From the NCBI GenBank assembly GCA_025928655.1, contig JAICJC010000011.1:1-44885 (forward strand): a stretch of DNA of 44,885 nucleotides. Direction: 5' to 3'. The notes under the pieces were generated by a model. It saw only the letters and a list, made by a program, of their open reading frames with translations. It ran no database searches and had not been told where the DNA came from. Position 1 is the stretch's first letter. Every line of letters starts with the position of its first letter. The DNA is from Thermoleophilia bacterium (GTDB taxonomy: Bacteria; Actinomycetota; Thermoleophilia; Gaiellales; JAICJC01). Below are positions 10,017-17,469 of this stretch, one piece after another. The position numbers and the translations under genes are program-made.

Positions 10017-10090
10017 GGCGGAGTAGCTCAGTCGGTTAGAGCAGCGGAATCATAATCCGCGTGTCGGGGGTTCGAGTCCCTCCTCCGCTA
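10017..10090 (+). tRNA. tRNA-Met (CAT), elongator type
   Basis: A full cloverleaf of 74 nt without encoded CCA. The acceptor GGCGGAG pairs with CTCCGCT (first pair G-U), the D stem is GCTC/GAGC, and the anticodon stem GCGGA/TCCGC closes loop ATCATAA with anticodon CAT at 10051-10053. The T arm is GGGGG-TTCGAGT-CCCTC and the discriminator is A. The anticodon arm and T arm resemble actinobacterial elongator tRNA-Met. A CAT-reading tRNA-Ile2 (lysidine) is the alternative. Confidence 0.96.
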
Positions 10091-10823
10091 TCGTCGCAGG
10101 CCGGCGTCGTAGCACGGGGTTCGCTCGGTACATCATCCGGAGCGGCGTGACAGCGCCGGCCGGCCGAGTCACTCGTTCAGACGCTGCTGGACGACTCGGG
10201 CGACCACGTCCAGGCTCACTCCTCGACGCTCGATCTCCTCGATGGCATCGCGAACTGGCGCCTCCTCCAGTTCCGCAACAGTCGCGACAACCAGCCCGTG
10301 GAAACGCTGCCACAAGAGTTCGCGATTGCTGCTCGTGACCATCGCCCTCGCCAGCAATGACGCTGCTTGCTGCGCAAGTGGATCTGCGGGCTCGATGGGA
10401 CGGTCGCTTTCAAGACCCACTCGCTGCGGTTGGTCCGACGGATCGCGGCGGGACGCCGAGGTCGGGGCGTCCCGGATCTGGCGTGCATCGACAACGTCGC
10501 CTTCCGAGCCGGCAAGGTCGGCAGACGAGCGGCGCAGGTCGAGACGTCGGCGCGGCCGTGTCGGCCACCGCCATGACACCCGCGTCTCTTCTGGGGCCGT
10601 GGCGACAAGGATCGCCGTCAAGCCGGCGGCCCACATGACGATCGCCGCCGCGATACCCCAGGCGCTTCCCGTCACCATCGAAGCATCCGCGCGGCGCACT
10701 GTCGAGCAACGCCCATAGAACGTCGACCATCTCTCTGCACGAATGCCGGCACTTCACGCACTTCGCAGGCGCAGAGTGTACCGGGGTTCAGAATGGCGAC
10801 GACGACCGGCTTCGATCGCCGCG
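10091..10823. other. Less GC-rich stretch downstream of tRNA-Met
   Basis: This 730-bp stretch looks visibly less GC-rich than its neighbours and has poor codon periodicity, with overlapping open frames on both strands. The only convincing coding candidate is the minus-strand orphan at 10169. No integrase, direct repeat of the tRNA 3' end or insertion sequence was seen. Confidence 0.4.
10169..10678 (-). CDS. Hypothetical single-pass membrane protein
   Basis: A 169-residue protein from ATG 10678; a GTG at 10699 would add seven residues. Residues about 3-26 form a membrane helix (WGIAAAIVMWAAGLTAILVA). A basic, low-complexity linker follows, and then a helical C-terminal region (LLARAMVTSSNRELLWQR, ELEEAPVRDAIEEIERRG). 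No family was recognised. No clear Shine-Dalgarno is present, and competing frames exist on the other strand, so the gene itself is only moderately supported. The membrane-helix-plus-soluble-tail layout is the main reason for choosing this frame. Confidence 0.5.
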   Translation of the reverse strand: MVTGSAWGIAAAIVMWAAGLTAILVATAPEETRVSWRWPTRPRRRLDLRRSSADLAGSEGDVVDARQIRDAPTSASRRDPSDQPQRVGLESDRPIEPADPLAQQAASLLARAMVTSSNRELLWQRFHGLVVATVAELEEAPVRDAIEEIERRGVSLDVVARVVQQRLNE

Positions 10824-11765
10824 TTACGCGGCCGCCGACGCGTCGCCCAGCAGCCGGACGTCGTCGTCGCCGAGCCGCAGCGTGGCCGAGACGAGCAGCT
10901 CCGTCAGCTGGTCGACGGTGCGCGCGCTCGCCACCGCCGCGGCGACCGTCGGCTGCGCCGTCAGCCAGGCGAGCGCGACCGCCGCCACCGGTGCCTCGTG
11001 GCGGGCCGCCACCGAGTCGAGCGCCTCCAGCACCCGCCCGCCGCGCCCGTCGAGGTACGGCGCCGCATCCTCGGCCCGCTCGCTCTGCGGGAGCTCGCGC
11101 CCGGGCCGGTACTTACCGGTGAGGAACCCGTCCGCGAGGGCGGAGTAGGCGAGCCCCGAGAGTTGCTCCCGGGCGCAGAGCGGCGCGAGCTCCGCCTCGT
11201 ACTCGTCGCGGTGCACGAGGTTGTAATGCGTCTGCATCGCGACGTACCGCGGGGCGCCGATGCGGTCGGACGTCGCCAGTGCCTGCGCCAGCCGTGGCGC
11301 CGTGTAGTTCGAGGCGGCCACGTGGCGGACCTTGCCGGCGCGGACCAGCTCGGCGAACGCCGCCAGCGTCTCCTCGAGCGGCGTGTCCGGATCGTCCTCG
11401 TGCGCGTAGTAGAGGTCGATGTGGTCGGTCCCGAGCCGCGCCAGCGACGCGTCTGCCGCGGCGGCGACGTTGGCGGGGCTCAGCCCCTCGCGGCCCGGAG
11501 CCTGGCCGACCTTCGTCGCGATCACCAGGTCGTCCCGGCGCCCCCGGCGCGCGAGCCAGCGCCCGATGATCGTCTCCGACTCGCCGCCCTGCCCGCCGGG
11601 CGCCCACTCCACGTAGGAGTCGGCGGTGTCGATGAAGTTGCCCCCGGCCGCCGTGTAGGCGTCGAGGAGCGCGAACGATCCGGCCTCGTCGACGGTCCAG
11701 CCGAACACGTTGCCGCCGAAGCACAGCGGGAAGACCTCCAGGTCGGTGTCGTCGATGCGGTTCAT
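10824..11765 (-). CDS. Aldo/keto reductase
   Basis: A 313-residue TIM-barrel NADPH oxidoreductase with the intact catalytic tetrad D46, Y51, K85 and H122 (FIDTADSY, IATKVGQ, YYAHEDD). The NADP-binding end is LADGFLTGKYRPG. The start ATG 11765 has a strong Shine-Dalgarno (GGGAGGGAG) upstream; the open frame continues to 13547 but is then antisense to the hydrolase. It probably reduces a carbonyl in the pathway of the adjacent CocE hydrolases. It is divergent from the first hydrolase across a 54-bp region carrying the motif shared with the second hydrolase promoter. Confidence 0.95.
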   Translation of the reverse strand: MNRIDDTDLEVFPLCFGGNVFGWTVDEAGSFALLDAYTAAGGNFIDTADSYVEWAPGGQGGESETIIGRWLARRGRRDDLVIATKVGQAPGREGLSPANVAAAADASLARLGTDHIDLYYAHEDDPDTPLEETLAAFAELVRAGKVRHVAASNYTAPRLAQALATSDRIGAPRYVAMQTHYNLVHRDEYEAELAPLCAREQLSGLAYSALADGFLTGKYRPGRELPQSERAEDAAPYLDGRGGRVLEALDSVAARHEAPVAAVALAWLTAQPTVAAAVASARTVDQLTELLVSATLRLGDDDVRLLGDASAAA

Positions 11766-11798
11766 GTGCGCTCCCTCCCTGGCGATCCTCGGGTGTGG

Positions 11799-11820
11799 TA
11801 AACCTATCAGCGGTAGATAA
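11799..11820 (-). promoter_or_regulatory. Shared promoter/operator motif, copy 1
   Basis: A 22-bp segment matching, in reverse complement, 16 of 22 positions of the motif at 15485-15506. It contains an imperfect inverted repeat (CTATC-AGC-GGTAG) and, on the minus strand, the hexamer TAGGTT at 11806-11801. That hexamer could be the -10 box of the aldo/keto reductase, 35 nt from its ATG. Its other end reaches the ATG of the hydrolase gene. It is likely bound by the TetR protein encoded at 13456. Confidence 0.6.
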
Positions 11821-13487
11821 TGTCTGCCGCGACGATCATCCACAGAAGCGACCCGGCGCCGTTGGATGCGCGAGCCGACCATGCCATGGTGTCGATGCGC
11901 GACGGCGTGCGCCTCGCGACGGATGTGTACCTCCCCGCGCGGACGCCCGCGCCCGTGGTGCTCGTCCGACTGCCGTATGACAAGTGCGGGCGCTACACCT
12001 TCATGCCGGCGCTCGCGCCGCGCCTGCTCGATCGCGGCTACGGGTTCGTCGTCCAGGACGTGCGCGGGAAGTTCCGCTCCGAGGGGGAAACGGTGCCTTA
12101 CGTCCACGAGGTGGCCGACGGCTACGACACGCTCGAATGGGTCGTGAGCCGGCCCTGGTCGAACGGCGACGTCGGCATGTTCGGCGACTCCTACTACGGG
12201 TGGACGCAGTGGGCGGCCGTCGCGAGCGGCCACCCTGCTCTGCGGGCGATCGTGCCCCGCGTCTCCGGCACGCAGCTTGCGAGCGTCCGGCTGGCGACTC
12301 GCTGGGATCGCGGCGTCGTCCCGCTGTATGGCGCCCAGTACTTCGCGGAGTGCTGGACCGACCGGAGCATGTACGAGCTCGAGATCGACTGGAGCATCCG
12401 TCCGCTCGCGAGCGTCTTCGATGAGGCGTTCCGGGAGATCGGCCGCCGCTCCGCCGCGTTCGACCACGTCGTCGACCAGCGGCATGAGGTGATGCCCTTC
12501 CCGTTCGGCCACCCGTTCGGCCACCGCGAGGTGCCGGCGCTGCACTCGGTCGGCTGGTTCGACAACATTGCGCCGTACTCGATGGACGACTACATGACCC
12601 TCCAGTCCCGCGGCCGCACGCTGCAGTACCTGATCGCCAACTCGACGGATCACGAGAACTATCCGCTCGCCCAGGTGCCGGTTCAGCCCGAGGACGACCA
12701 CGACGCGAACGACGCCGCCCTCGAGCGGATGTTGCCCCGCTACATCGGCCCGGCGCTCGACTTCTTCGACGCGTTCCTCCGGCCCGGGTCCTCGGCCGGA
12801 ATTCCCCGCGTCCGCTGGCACATGGGGCACGGCGGCGGGCATGAGTCCGGCGCGTGGCCGCCGCCCGCCGCCAGGCCGCGACGCCTCTACCTCGACGCGG
12901 CGGGCCGGGCGACCGCGGACGCCGATGGAGGCCGCCTCGTCGACGCGCCTCCGACCGCGAGCAGCCGGTGCGCGTGGACGCACGACCCGGAGCGGCTCGT
13001 CCCGTCGACTGTCCGCAATCCGTTCGCCTTCCTCCACGAATGGCCGGACGAGCGCTCGGTGCAGGAGCGTGGCGACGTCGTGACCTTCACGACCGAGCCG
13101 CTCGTCGGTGGGCTCGAGCTGGCCGGACCGGTGGAGGCGAGGGTGGTACTCGGCTCGACCGCCGCACCGGCTCACCTCCACGCGAAGCTCTGCGACGTCA
13201 CTCCGGATGGAAGCGCGCGGATGATCGTGCGGGGCGACGTCTACATCGCCGACGCGCGCACCGCGCGGCCGGTCAGCCTGTACATGAGCCACACGGCGTA
13301 CCGCGTGGCGCCCGGCCACCGGCTGCGTCTGCACCTCGCCTCGAGCGACTTCCCGCTCTTCCTGCCGCTGCTCGGCGACGGCGACCCGTGGCAGTGCGTC
13401 ACCGGAACGGCCGTCGGTCGGACGATCGCCGCCGGCGGCGGCCATCCGTCGTTCGTCAGCGTGCACGTCCTCGACCAGCGCGCGTGA
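11820..13487 (+). CDS. CocE/NonD family alpha/beta hydrolase (S15-like), paralog 1
   Basis: A 555-residue member of the Xaa-Pro dipeptidyl-peptidase/cocaine esterase/glutaryl-7-ACA acylase family. The triad is visible: S124 in FGDSYYGWTQ, D248 in GWFDN and H278 in STDHENY, with spacing close to known CocE enzymes. The C-terminal jelly-roll domain includes LYMSHTAYRVAPGHRLRL. It hydrolyses an ester or amide; the natural substrate is unknown, and no secretion signal is seen. The ATG at 11820 abuts the shared motif, so the transcript may be leaderless, or translation may begin at 11886 (MVSMRDG). It overlaps the convergent TetR gene by 32 bp and is clearly paralogous to the gene at 15532. Confidence 0.95.
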   Translation: MSAATIIHRSDPAPLDARADHAMVSMRDGVRLATDVYLPARTPAPVVLVRLPYDKCGRYTFMPALAPRLLDRGYGFVVQDVRGKFRSEGETVPYVHEVADGYDTLEWVVSRPWSNGDVGMFGDSYYGWTQWAAVASGHPALRAIVPRVSGTQLASVRLATRWDRGVVPLYGAQYFAECWTDRSMYELEIDWSIRPLASVFDEAFREIGRRSAAFDHVVDQRHEVMPFPFGHPFGHREVPALHSVGWFDNIAPYSMDDYMTLQSRGRTLQYLIANSTDHENYPLAQVPVQPEDDHDANDAALERMLPRYIGPALDFFDAFLRPGSSAGIPRVRWHMGHGGGHESGAWPPPAARPRRLYLDAAGRATADADGGRLVDAPPTASSRCAWTHDPERLVPSTVRNPFAFLHEWPDERSVQERGDVVTFTTEPLVGGLELAGPVEARVVLGSTAAPAHLHAKLCDVTPDGSARMIVRGDVYIADARTARPVSLYMSHTAYRVAPGHRLRLHLASSDFPLFLPLLGDGDPWQCVTGTAVGRTIAAGGGHPSFVSVHVLDQRA

Positions 13488-14091
13488 CCGGGCGCGCTTG
13501 GCGCAACCCGTCGAGCAGCGCGTGGAACCCTGTCTGGAAGCCGTCATCAGGCCGCTCGTGCGGCGGCTGGTCGGCGAAGCGCGCGAGCGTCGGATAGCGC
13601 GCGCGCAGGTCGGCCGTGAGCTCGATGTCCGGGGCGTTCGCCATCAGCGCCGCGCCGTACACCAGGTTCTCGACCGCGATGGTGACGTCGCGGCTGAACG
13701 TGACCGTCCAGCCGGCCCGCATGAGCGTGGCGATCATGTGCTCGTAGATGCGCAGGCCAGCGTCCTTGGTGACCGGGCGTAGCGCCAGGAACTCCACCAC
13801 GTGCGGGTGCTCGATCAGCGCCGCGCGGAGCTGGTGGGCGTAGCTCGTGAGCGCCGTCTCCCAGTCCGGGCCGGCCTGGGTGAGATCGATGCTGTCGTGG
13901 ATCCCGTCGACGAGGGCTCCGAGGATCTCGTCCTTGTTGCGGAAGTGGTGGTAGATGGAGGGACTGCGCACGCCGAGGGCCGACGCCAGGCGCCGCATCG
14001 AGAGGGCCTCGGTGCCCTCGGCATCGATGATCGACACCGCCGTGTCGACGATCAGCTCGCGGCTGAGCAGCGGCGTTGTCGGGCGGGCCAT
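13456..14091 (-). CDS. TetR-family transcriptional regulator
   Basis: A 211-residue protein with a TetR_N helix-turn-helix at residues about 12-58 (ALSMRRLASALGVRSPSIYHHFRNKDEIL), followed by a TetR_C-like ligand domain (HPHVVEFLALRPV, FSRDVTIAVENLVYGAALMA). It lies 34 bp downstream of the substrate-binding protein gene on the same strand, so the two probably share the promoter at 15425-15531 and the regulator controls itself. The obvious targets are the two divergent promoters carrying the shared motif. The ligand is presumably the transported or hydrolysed compound. Confidence 0.93.
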   Translation of the reverse strand: MARPTTPLLSRELIVDTAVSIIDAEGTEALSMRRLASALGVRSPSIYHHFRNKDEILGALVDGIHDSIDLTQAGPDWETALTSYAHQLRAALIEHPHVVEFLALRPVTKDAGLRIYEHMIATLMRAGWTVTFSRDVTIAVENLVYGAALMANAPDIELTADLRARYPTLARFADQPPHERPDDGFQTGFHALLDGLRQARPVTRAGRGRAR

Positions 14092-14125
14092 GCTGACGAC
14101 TCCCGGGGGGCGGCGGACGCCGCGC

Positions 14126-15424
14126 TCACGCGCCCGTCTGGAACGTCGAAAAGCCGTTCTGCCACAGCGCCTGCCCGGCGACCGTCAGCGGGCATTCCTG
14201 GATCGAGGTCGGCCCGATGTCATCCGCCGTCAGCACCGTGTTCGAGAGCGTCTCCGGGATCAGTCCCTTCCCCACGAGCGCGTCGGGGTGGATCTCGTTG
14301 ATGGGTGGCTGATACCCGTTGAAGTCGACGAAATTCGAGTAGGCGACGCCGTTGTCCAGCAGGTAGTTGAGGAACAGGTGGCCAAGCACCGGCTTCGTCG
14401 TGGATGCGCAGACGGCGAAGGTGTCATTCGCCGTCGGGCCCTTGCCCTTCCCCGGCCACCAGAAGCGCAAGAGATTGGCCTCGCTCGGGGTCTTCAAGTC
14501 GTAGAACACGGACGCGAGCGGGTCGCCCGACCATGCCTGGCTGAGAAACGCCTTGCCCTCCGGGATCTTCTGCCACTGCGTGTCGAGGGTGCGAACGTTG
14601 CAGATCGACTCGAGCTGCTGCAGGTCGCGCACGGCGCGGTTGATCAGCTTCGGGTTCTCGGTGTTGATGTCGAACGTGCCCCGCCGGAGCAGCGCCATCG
14701 CGATCGTCTCGCGCACCTCGTCGAGCACGGTCACCTCGCCGGAATACGCGTGTGCATTCCAGAAGATGTCCCAGGGGTTGCTCATCGAGGCGATGTCCTC
14801 GGAGACCTTGTCCGTGCGCCAGTAGATGCCGGTCGCGGTGACGGTGTAGGGCACCGTGTAACGGGAGCCGACGTCGTAGTACGGGCTGACGAGCGACGGC
14901 CAGACGTTCTTGTGGAGGTTCGGGATGTAGTCCAGGTTGAGCGGCTTGATCAGCTTCGCGGCGACCGCCTGCTCGAGGTGGTCGGTCGTCAGGTTCATCA
15001 CGTCGGGGTGGATCGAGCCACCGGCGAGGATCGTGATGGCACTCGTGATGTTGTCGAACGGCTCGACGCGTACCGAGACGCCGTACTTCTTCCCGAAGTC
15101 CTTCAGGAGCTTCGTGTAGATGTAGTCGGCGTAGTTGAAGACGACGAACTCCCCGTCCGTCTCCGGCTGGAGACCGGAGTCGATCGGCTGCTCCCAGCGC
15201 GGGAGGGTGACGGGCTGGTCGGGTCGCGGCAGCGGCAGCCCGCCGGGACCGGCCGGCCGGCCGTTCGATCCGACGGTCGAGCCGGCACTCGTCGAGTTGC
15301 CGCACGCAGCGAGCAGGCTGCCCGCGCCCCCCAGCGCCGCGAGGGCGCCCCCGCCCTCGAGCAGGAGCCGCCGGCGTGTCCGCCGCCCGCCTGGAACCCC
15401 ACGGCTGTCGTCCTGCCGCATCAT
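14126..15424 (-). CDS. PotD-like ABC substrate-binding lipoprotein with Tat signal
   Basis: A 432-residue extracytoplasmic binding protein of the spermidine/putrescine (PotD) type. The N-terminus has a twin-arginine-like stretch (RRTRRRLLLEGGG) and a lipobox ending at C41 (LLAAC). Recognisable PotD features include FNYADYIYTKLLKDF, VEPFDNITSAI, VPYTVTATGIYWRTD and SQAWSGD. It recognises a small, probably cationic or peptide-like ligand. No permease or ATPase gene is nearby, so the importer partners lie elsewhere or it acts as a sensor. The ATG at 15424 has a good Shine-Dalgarno (AGGAGGGAG). It is divergent from the second CocE hydrolase and upstream of TetR in the same unit. Confidence 0.9.
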   Translation of the reverse strand: MMRQDDSRGVPGGRRTRRRLLLEGGGALAALGGAGSLLAACGNSTSAGSTVGSNGRPAGPGGLPLPRPDQPVTLPRWEQPIDSGLQPETDGEFVVFNYADYIYTKLLKDFGKKYGVSVRVEPFDNITSAITILAGGSIHPDVMNLTTDHLEQAVAAKLIKPLNLDYIPNLHKNVWPSLVSPYYDVGSRYTVPYTVTATGIYWRTDKVSEDIASMSNPWDIFWNAHAYSGEVTVLDEVRETIAMALLRRGTFDINTENPKLINRAVRDLQQLESICNVRTLDTQWQKIPEGKAFLSQAWSGDPLASVFYDLKTPSEANLLRFWWPGKGKGPTANDTFAVCASTTKPVLGHLFLNYLLDNGVAYSNFVDFNGYQPPINEIHPDALVGKGLIPETLSNTVLTADDIGPTSIQECPLTVAGQALWQNGFSTFQTGA

Positions 15425-15440
15425 CCGCTCCCTCCTGTCT

Positions 15441-15458
15441 CGTCAACCGTGTTTGACG
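15441..15458. promoter_or_regulatory. Inverted repeat overlapping a -35 box
   Basis: CGTCAA-N6-TTGACG lies between the divergent binding-protein and hydrolase genes. Its right half-site is the -35 hexamer of the plus-strand promoter at 15453-15481. It is a candidate operator for the local TetR protein or another repressor. Confidence 0.45.
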
Positions 15459-15481
15459 GCGGTTCGGCCGGTGGATAGGGT
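15453..15481 (+). promoter_or_regulatory. Promoter, TTGACG-17-TAGGGT
   Basis: A near-consensus vegetative-type promoter: TTGACG at 15453-15458, a 17-bp spacer, and TAGGGT at 15476-15481. It would drive the hydrolase gene at 15532, with transcription beginning inside the shared motif. Confidence 0.55.
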
Positions 15482-15484
15482 GGC

Positions 15485-15506
15485 GAATCTAACACCGATA
15501 GGTTTT
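15485..15506 (+). promoter_or_regulatory. Shared promoter/operator motif, copy 2
   Basis: The second copy of the 22-bp motif at 11799-11820, in the opposite orientation. It contains CTAAC-ACC-GATAG and the hexamer TAGGTT at 15499-15504, which may be a -10 box 27 nt before the hydrolase ATG. It also lies over the start point expected from the promoter at 15453, a natural place for repression. Confidence 0.6.
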
Positions 15507-15531
15507 CACTGCAAGCCACGCGGAGGGGCCG

Positions 15532-17217
15532 ATGGATCCGGAGCGCAACGCCCGCCCGGCAATCGAGTTGGAGACAATCGAGGCCGCGCCGGTTCCGGAG
15601 GCCGCCACACAGGAGCTCGTGCGCATGCGCGACGGCGTGCGCCTCGCCACGGACGTGTACGTCCCCGACGGGGCCGGACCGTGGCCGGTGGTGCTCGTCC
15701 GCCTGCCGTATGACAAGGACGGCCGCTACACGTTCATGCCGGCGCTCGCGCCCCACGTCACCCGGCGCGGATACGCCTTCGTCGTGCAGGACGTGCGCGG
15801 CAAGTTCCGGTCGGACGGGGAGACGCGGCCCTTCGTCCACGAGATGGACGACGGCTACGACACGCTGGACTGGATCAGCGTCCAGCCGTGGGCGGGGCCG
15901 GTCGGCATGTTCGGCGACTCGTACTACGGGTTCACGCAATGGGCCGCGGTCGCGAGCGGTCATCCCGCGCTGCGTGCGATCGTCCCGCGGGTCACCTCGG
16001 CCCAGCTGGGCCGATGGCTGAGCGGTGGCGCGCAGCCGCTCTACGGCGCCCAATACCTGGCCGAGTGCTGGGCCGACACGCGCATGCACACGTGGCCGAT
16101 CGACTGGTCACGCCGGCCGCTCGTCGAGGTCTTCGACGAGGGGTTCGCGGCGATCGGGCAGCGGTCGCAGGGGTTCGACCGGGCGGTGCGGGGGGCGAAG
16201 GACGGTGACGCGGATCCGTATCCACCCGGCGCCCATCCCTTTGATCGCCTGGCGATCCCGGTGCTGCACTGCGTCGGCTGGTTCGACAACATCTCGCCGG
16301 AGCACATGCGCGACTACACCCGCCTCGTCGCCGATCCGCGCCTCGCGCCGCTCCAGTACCTGATCGCCGACGCGACCGACCACGAGAACTACCAGCTGGC
16401 CGACACGCCCGTGCCGCAGCATCTGGACCACGACGTGGACGAGGAGGCGCTCGAGCGCATGATCCCCGGGTACCTCGGGCCGGCGCTCGATTTCTTCGAT
16501 GTCGTTCTCGCGGGAACGGGCGACGGGGAAGCCCTCCCCCGGGTGCGGTGGCGGCTGGGCGCCGACGAGTGGCGCACGTCAGCCGCGTGGCCCCCGCCCG
16601 AGAGCCGCGAGCTGCGGCTGATGCTCGGCGACGCTCCGGCCGCGGCGGGAGGCGAGGAGGGCGGCGTGCTGGCAATGGGCGTGGACGAGCCCTCGGTCGT
16701 CGAGTGGGTGCACGACCCGGACGATCTCGTGCCCTCGACCGTCGTCGACCCGTTCGCGTTCCTCCACGAGTTCCCTGACGAGCGCGCGGTCGAGGGACGG
16801 CCTGACGTGCTCACGTTCACCGGCCGGCCGCTGATCGAGCCGCTGGATCTGGCCGGGCCCGTGCGGGTACTGCTTCGGGTGGGGAGCAGCGCGCCGTCCA
16901 TGCACGTGCACGTCAAGCTCGTCGACGTCGCGCCGGACGGCCGGGCGCTGATGCTTTTGCGCGGGCAGGGGGCGGTGGCGACGCCCGGAGACGATGCGAC
17001 CGCCGTCACCCTCGACCTGGGGCACACCGGCTACCGGCTCGAGCCCGGGCACCGTCTGCGGCTGCATGTCGCGTCGAGCGACTTCCCGCTGTACGTCCCG
17101 CACCCGGGGACTGACGCTGATCCCTGGTTCGCAACCGAGACGGTCGCCAACCGGCAGCGGCTCGTGTGCGGCGGGCCCGAACCCTCGAGCCTCACGATCA
17201 CGGTGGTTCAGCGGTGA
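15532..17217 (+). CDS. CocE/NonD family alpha/beta hydrolase (S15-like), paralog 2
   Basis: A 561-residue paralog of the hydrolase at 11820, with long identical stretches around the active site. The triad is S130 (FGDSYYGFTQ), D252 (GWFDN) and H284 (ATDHENY). It has the same alpha/beta core, helical cap and C-terminal jelly-roll. ATG 15532 has Shine-Dalgarno GGAGGGG. The two enzymes may split substrate range, for example two ester or amide bonds of one compound; this is inference. It overlaps the convergent small membrane protein gene by 10 bp. No signal peptide is seen, so it is likely cytosolic. Confidence 0.95.
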   Translation: MDPERNARPAIELETIEAAPVPEAATQELVRMRDGVRLATDVYVPDGAGPWPVVLVRLPYDKDGRYTFMPALAPHVTRRGYAFVVQDVRGKFRSDGETRPFVHEMDDGYDTLDWISVQPWAGPVGMFGDSYYGFTQWAAVASGHPALRAIVPRVTSAQLGRWLSGGAQPLYGAQYLAECWADTRMHTWPIDWSRRPLVEVFDEGFAAIGQRSQGFDRAVRGAKDGDADPYPPGAHPFDRLAIPVLHCVGWFDNISPEHMRDYTRLVADPRLAPLQYLIADATDHENYQLADTPVPQHLDHDVDEEALERMIPGYLGPALDFFDVVLAGTGDGEALPRVRWRLGADEWRTSAAWPPPESRELRLMLGDAPAAAGGEEGGVLAMGVDEPSVVEWVHDPDDLVPSTVVDPFAFLHEFPDERAVEGRPDVLTFTGRPLIEPLDLAGPVRVLLRVGSSAPSMHVHVKLVDVAPDGRALMLLRGQGAVATPGDDATAVTLDLGHTGYRLEPGHRLRLHVASSDFPLYVPHPGTDADPWFATETVANRQRLVCGGPEPSSLTITVVQR

Positions 17218-17447
17218 AACGGGAAGCGCAGTGAATGGAAGCGCCGGTTCCGGTCGGTCGCGTACTCGCCCCGCTGGAGCTCCTCGGAGTCGTCCTGCAC
17301 CAGCCAGATCACACCCAGGGCCGCGAGCGCGAAGATCCCGACGGCACCGGCCCAGAAGGGCCCGCCGAGCGCCCCAGCGACGACTGTCGGCAGCACGAAG
17401 ACGAGCAGGACGCGCACGATCCGGCGACGTGTCCAGAAGGGCTCCAC
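17208..17447 (-). CDS. Small two-helix membrane protein
   Basis: A 79-residue protein with GTG start at 17447. It has a basic N-terminus (WTRRRIVR), two membrane helices (about residues 11-28 and 32-50), and a polar tail (QDDSEELQRGEYATDRNRRFH). A TAGGCT box lies 6 nt before the GTG, suggesting a leaderless transcript. It is not a recognised family. It ends 10 bp inside the 3' end of the convergent CocE gene. Confidence 0.7.
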   Translation of the reverse strand: MEPFWTRRRIVRVLLVFVLPTVVAGALGGPFWAGAVGIFALAALGVIWLVQDDSEELQRGEYATDRNRRFHSLRFPFHR

Positions 17448-17453
17448 ACCCGC

Positions 17454-17459
17454 AGCCTA
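17454..17459 (-). promoter_or_regulatory. -10 box for leaderless start at 17447
   Basis: TAGGCT on the minus strand, 6 nt before the GTG start codon. Confidence 0.4.
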
Positions 17460-17469
17460 ACGCCGCGGG

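Noticed and set aside
10242..10718. Plus-strand frame in the less GC-rich region
   Set aside because: Competes with the minus-strand frame that has a good membrane helix; its translation is Ser/Arg/Ala-rich without structure.
10017..10823. Integrated element at tRNA-Met
   Set aside because: No integrase, no repeat of the tRNA 3' end, and only one small gene; kept only as a weak composition note.
10824..13547. Upstream extension of the aldo/keto reductase to 13547
   Set aside because: The extra part is antisense to the CocE hydrolase; ATG 11765 has a strong Shine-Dalgarno and gives a normal N-terminus.
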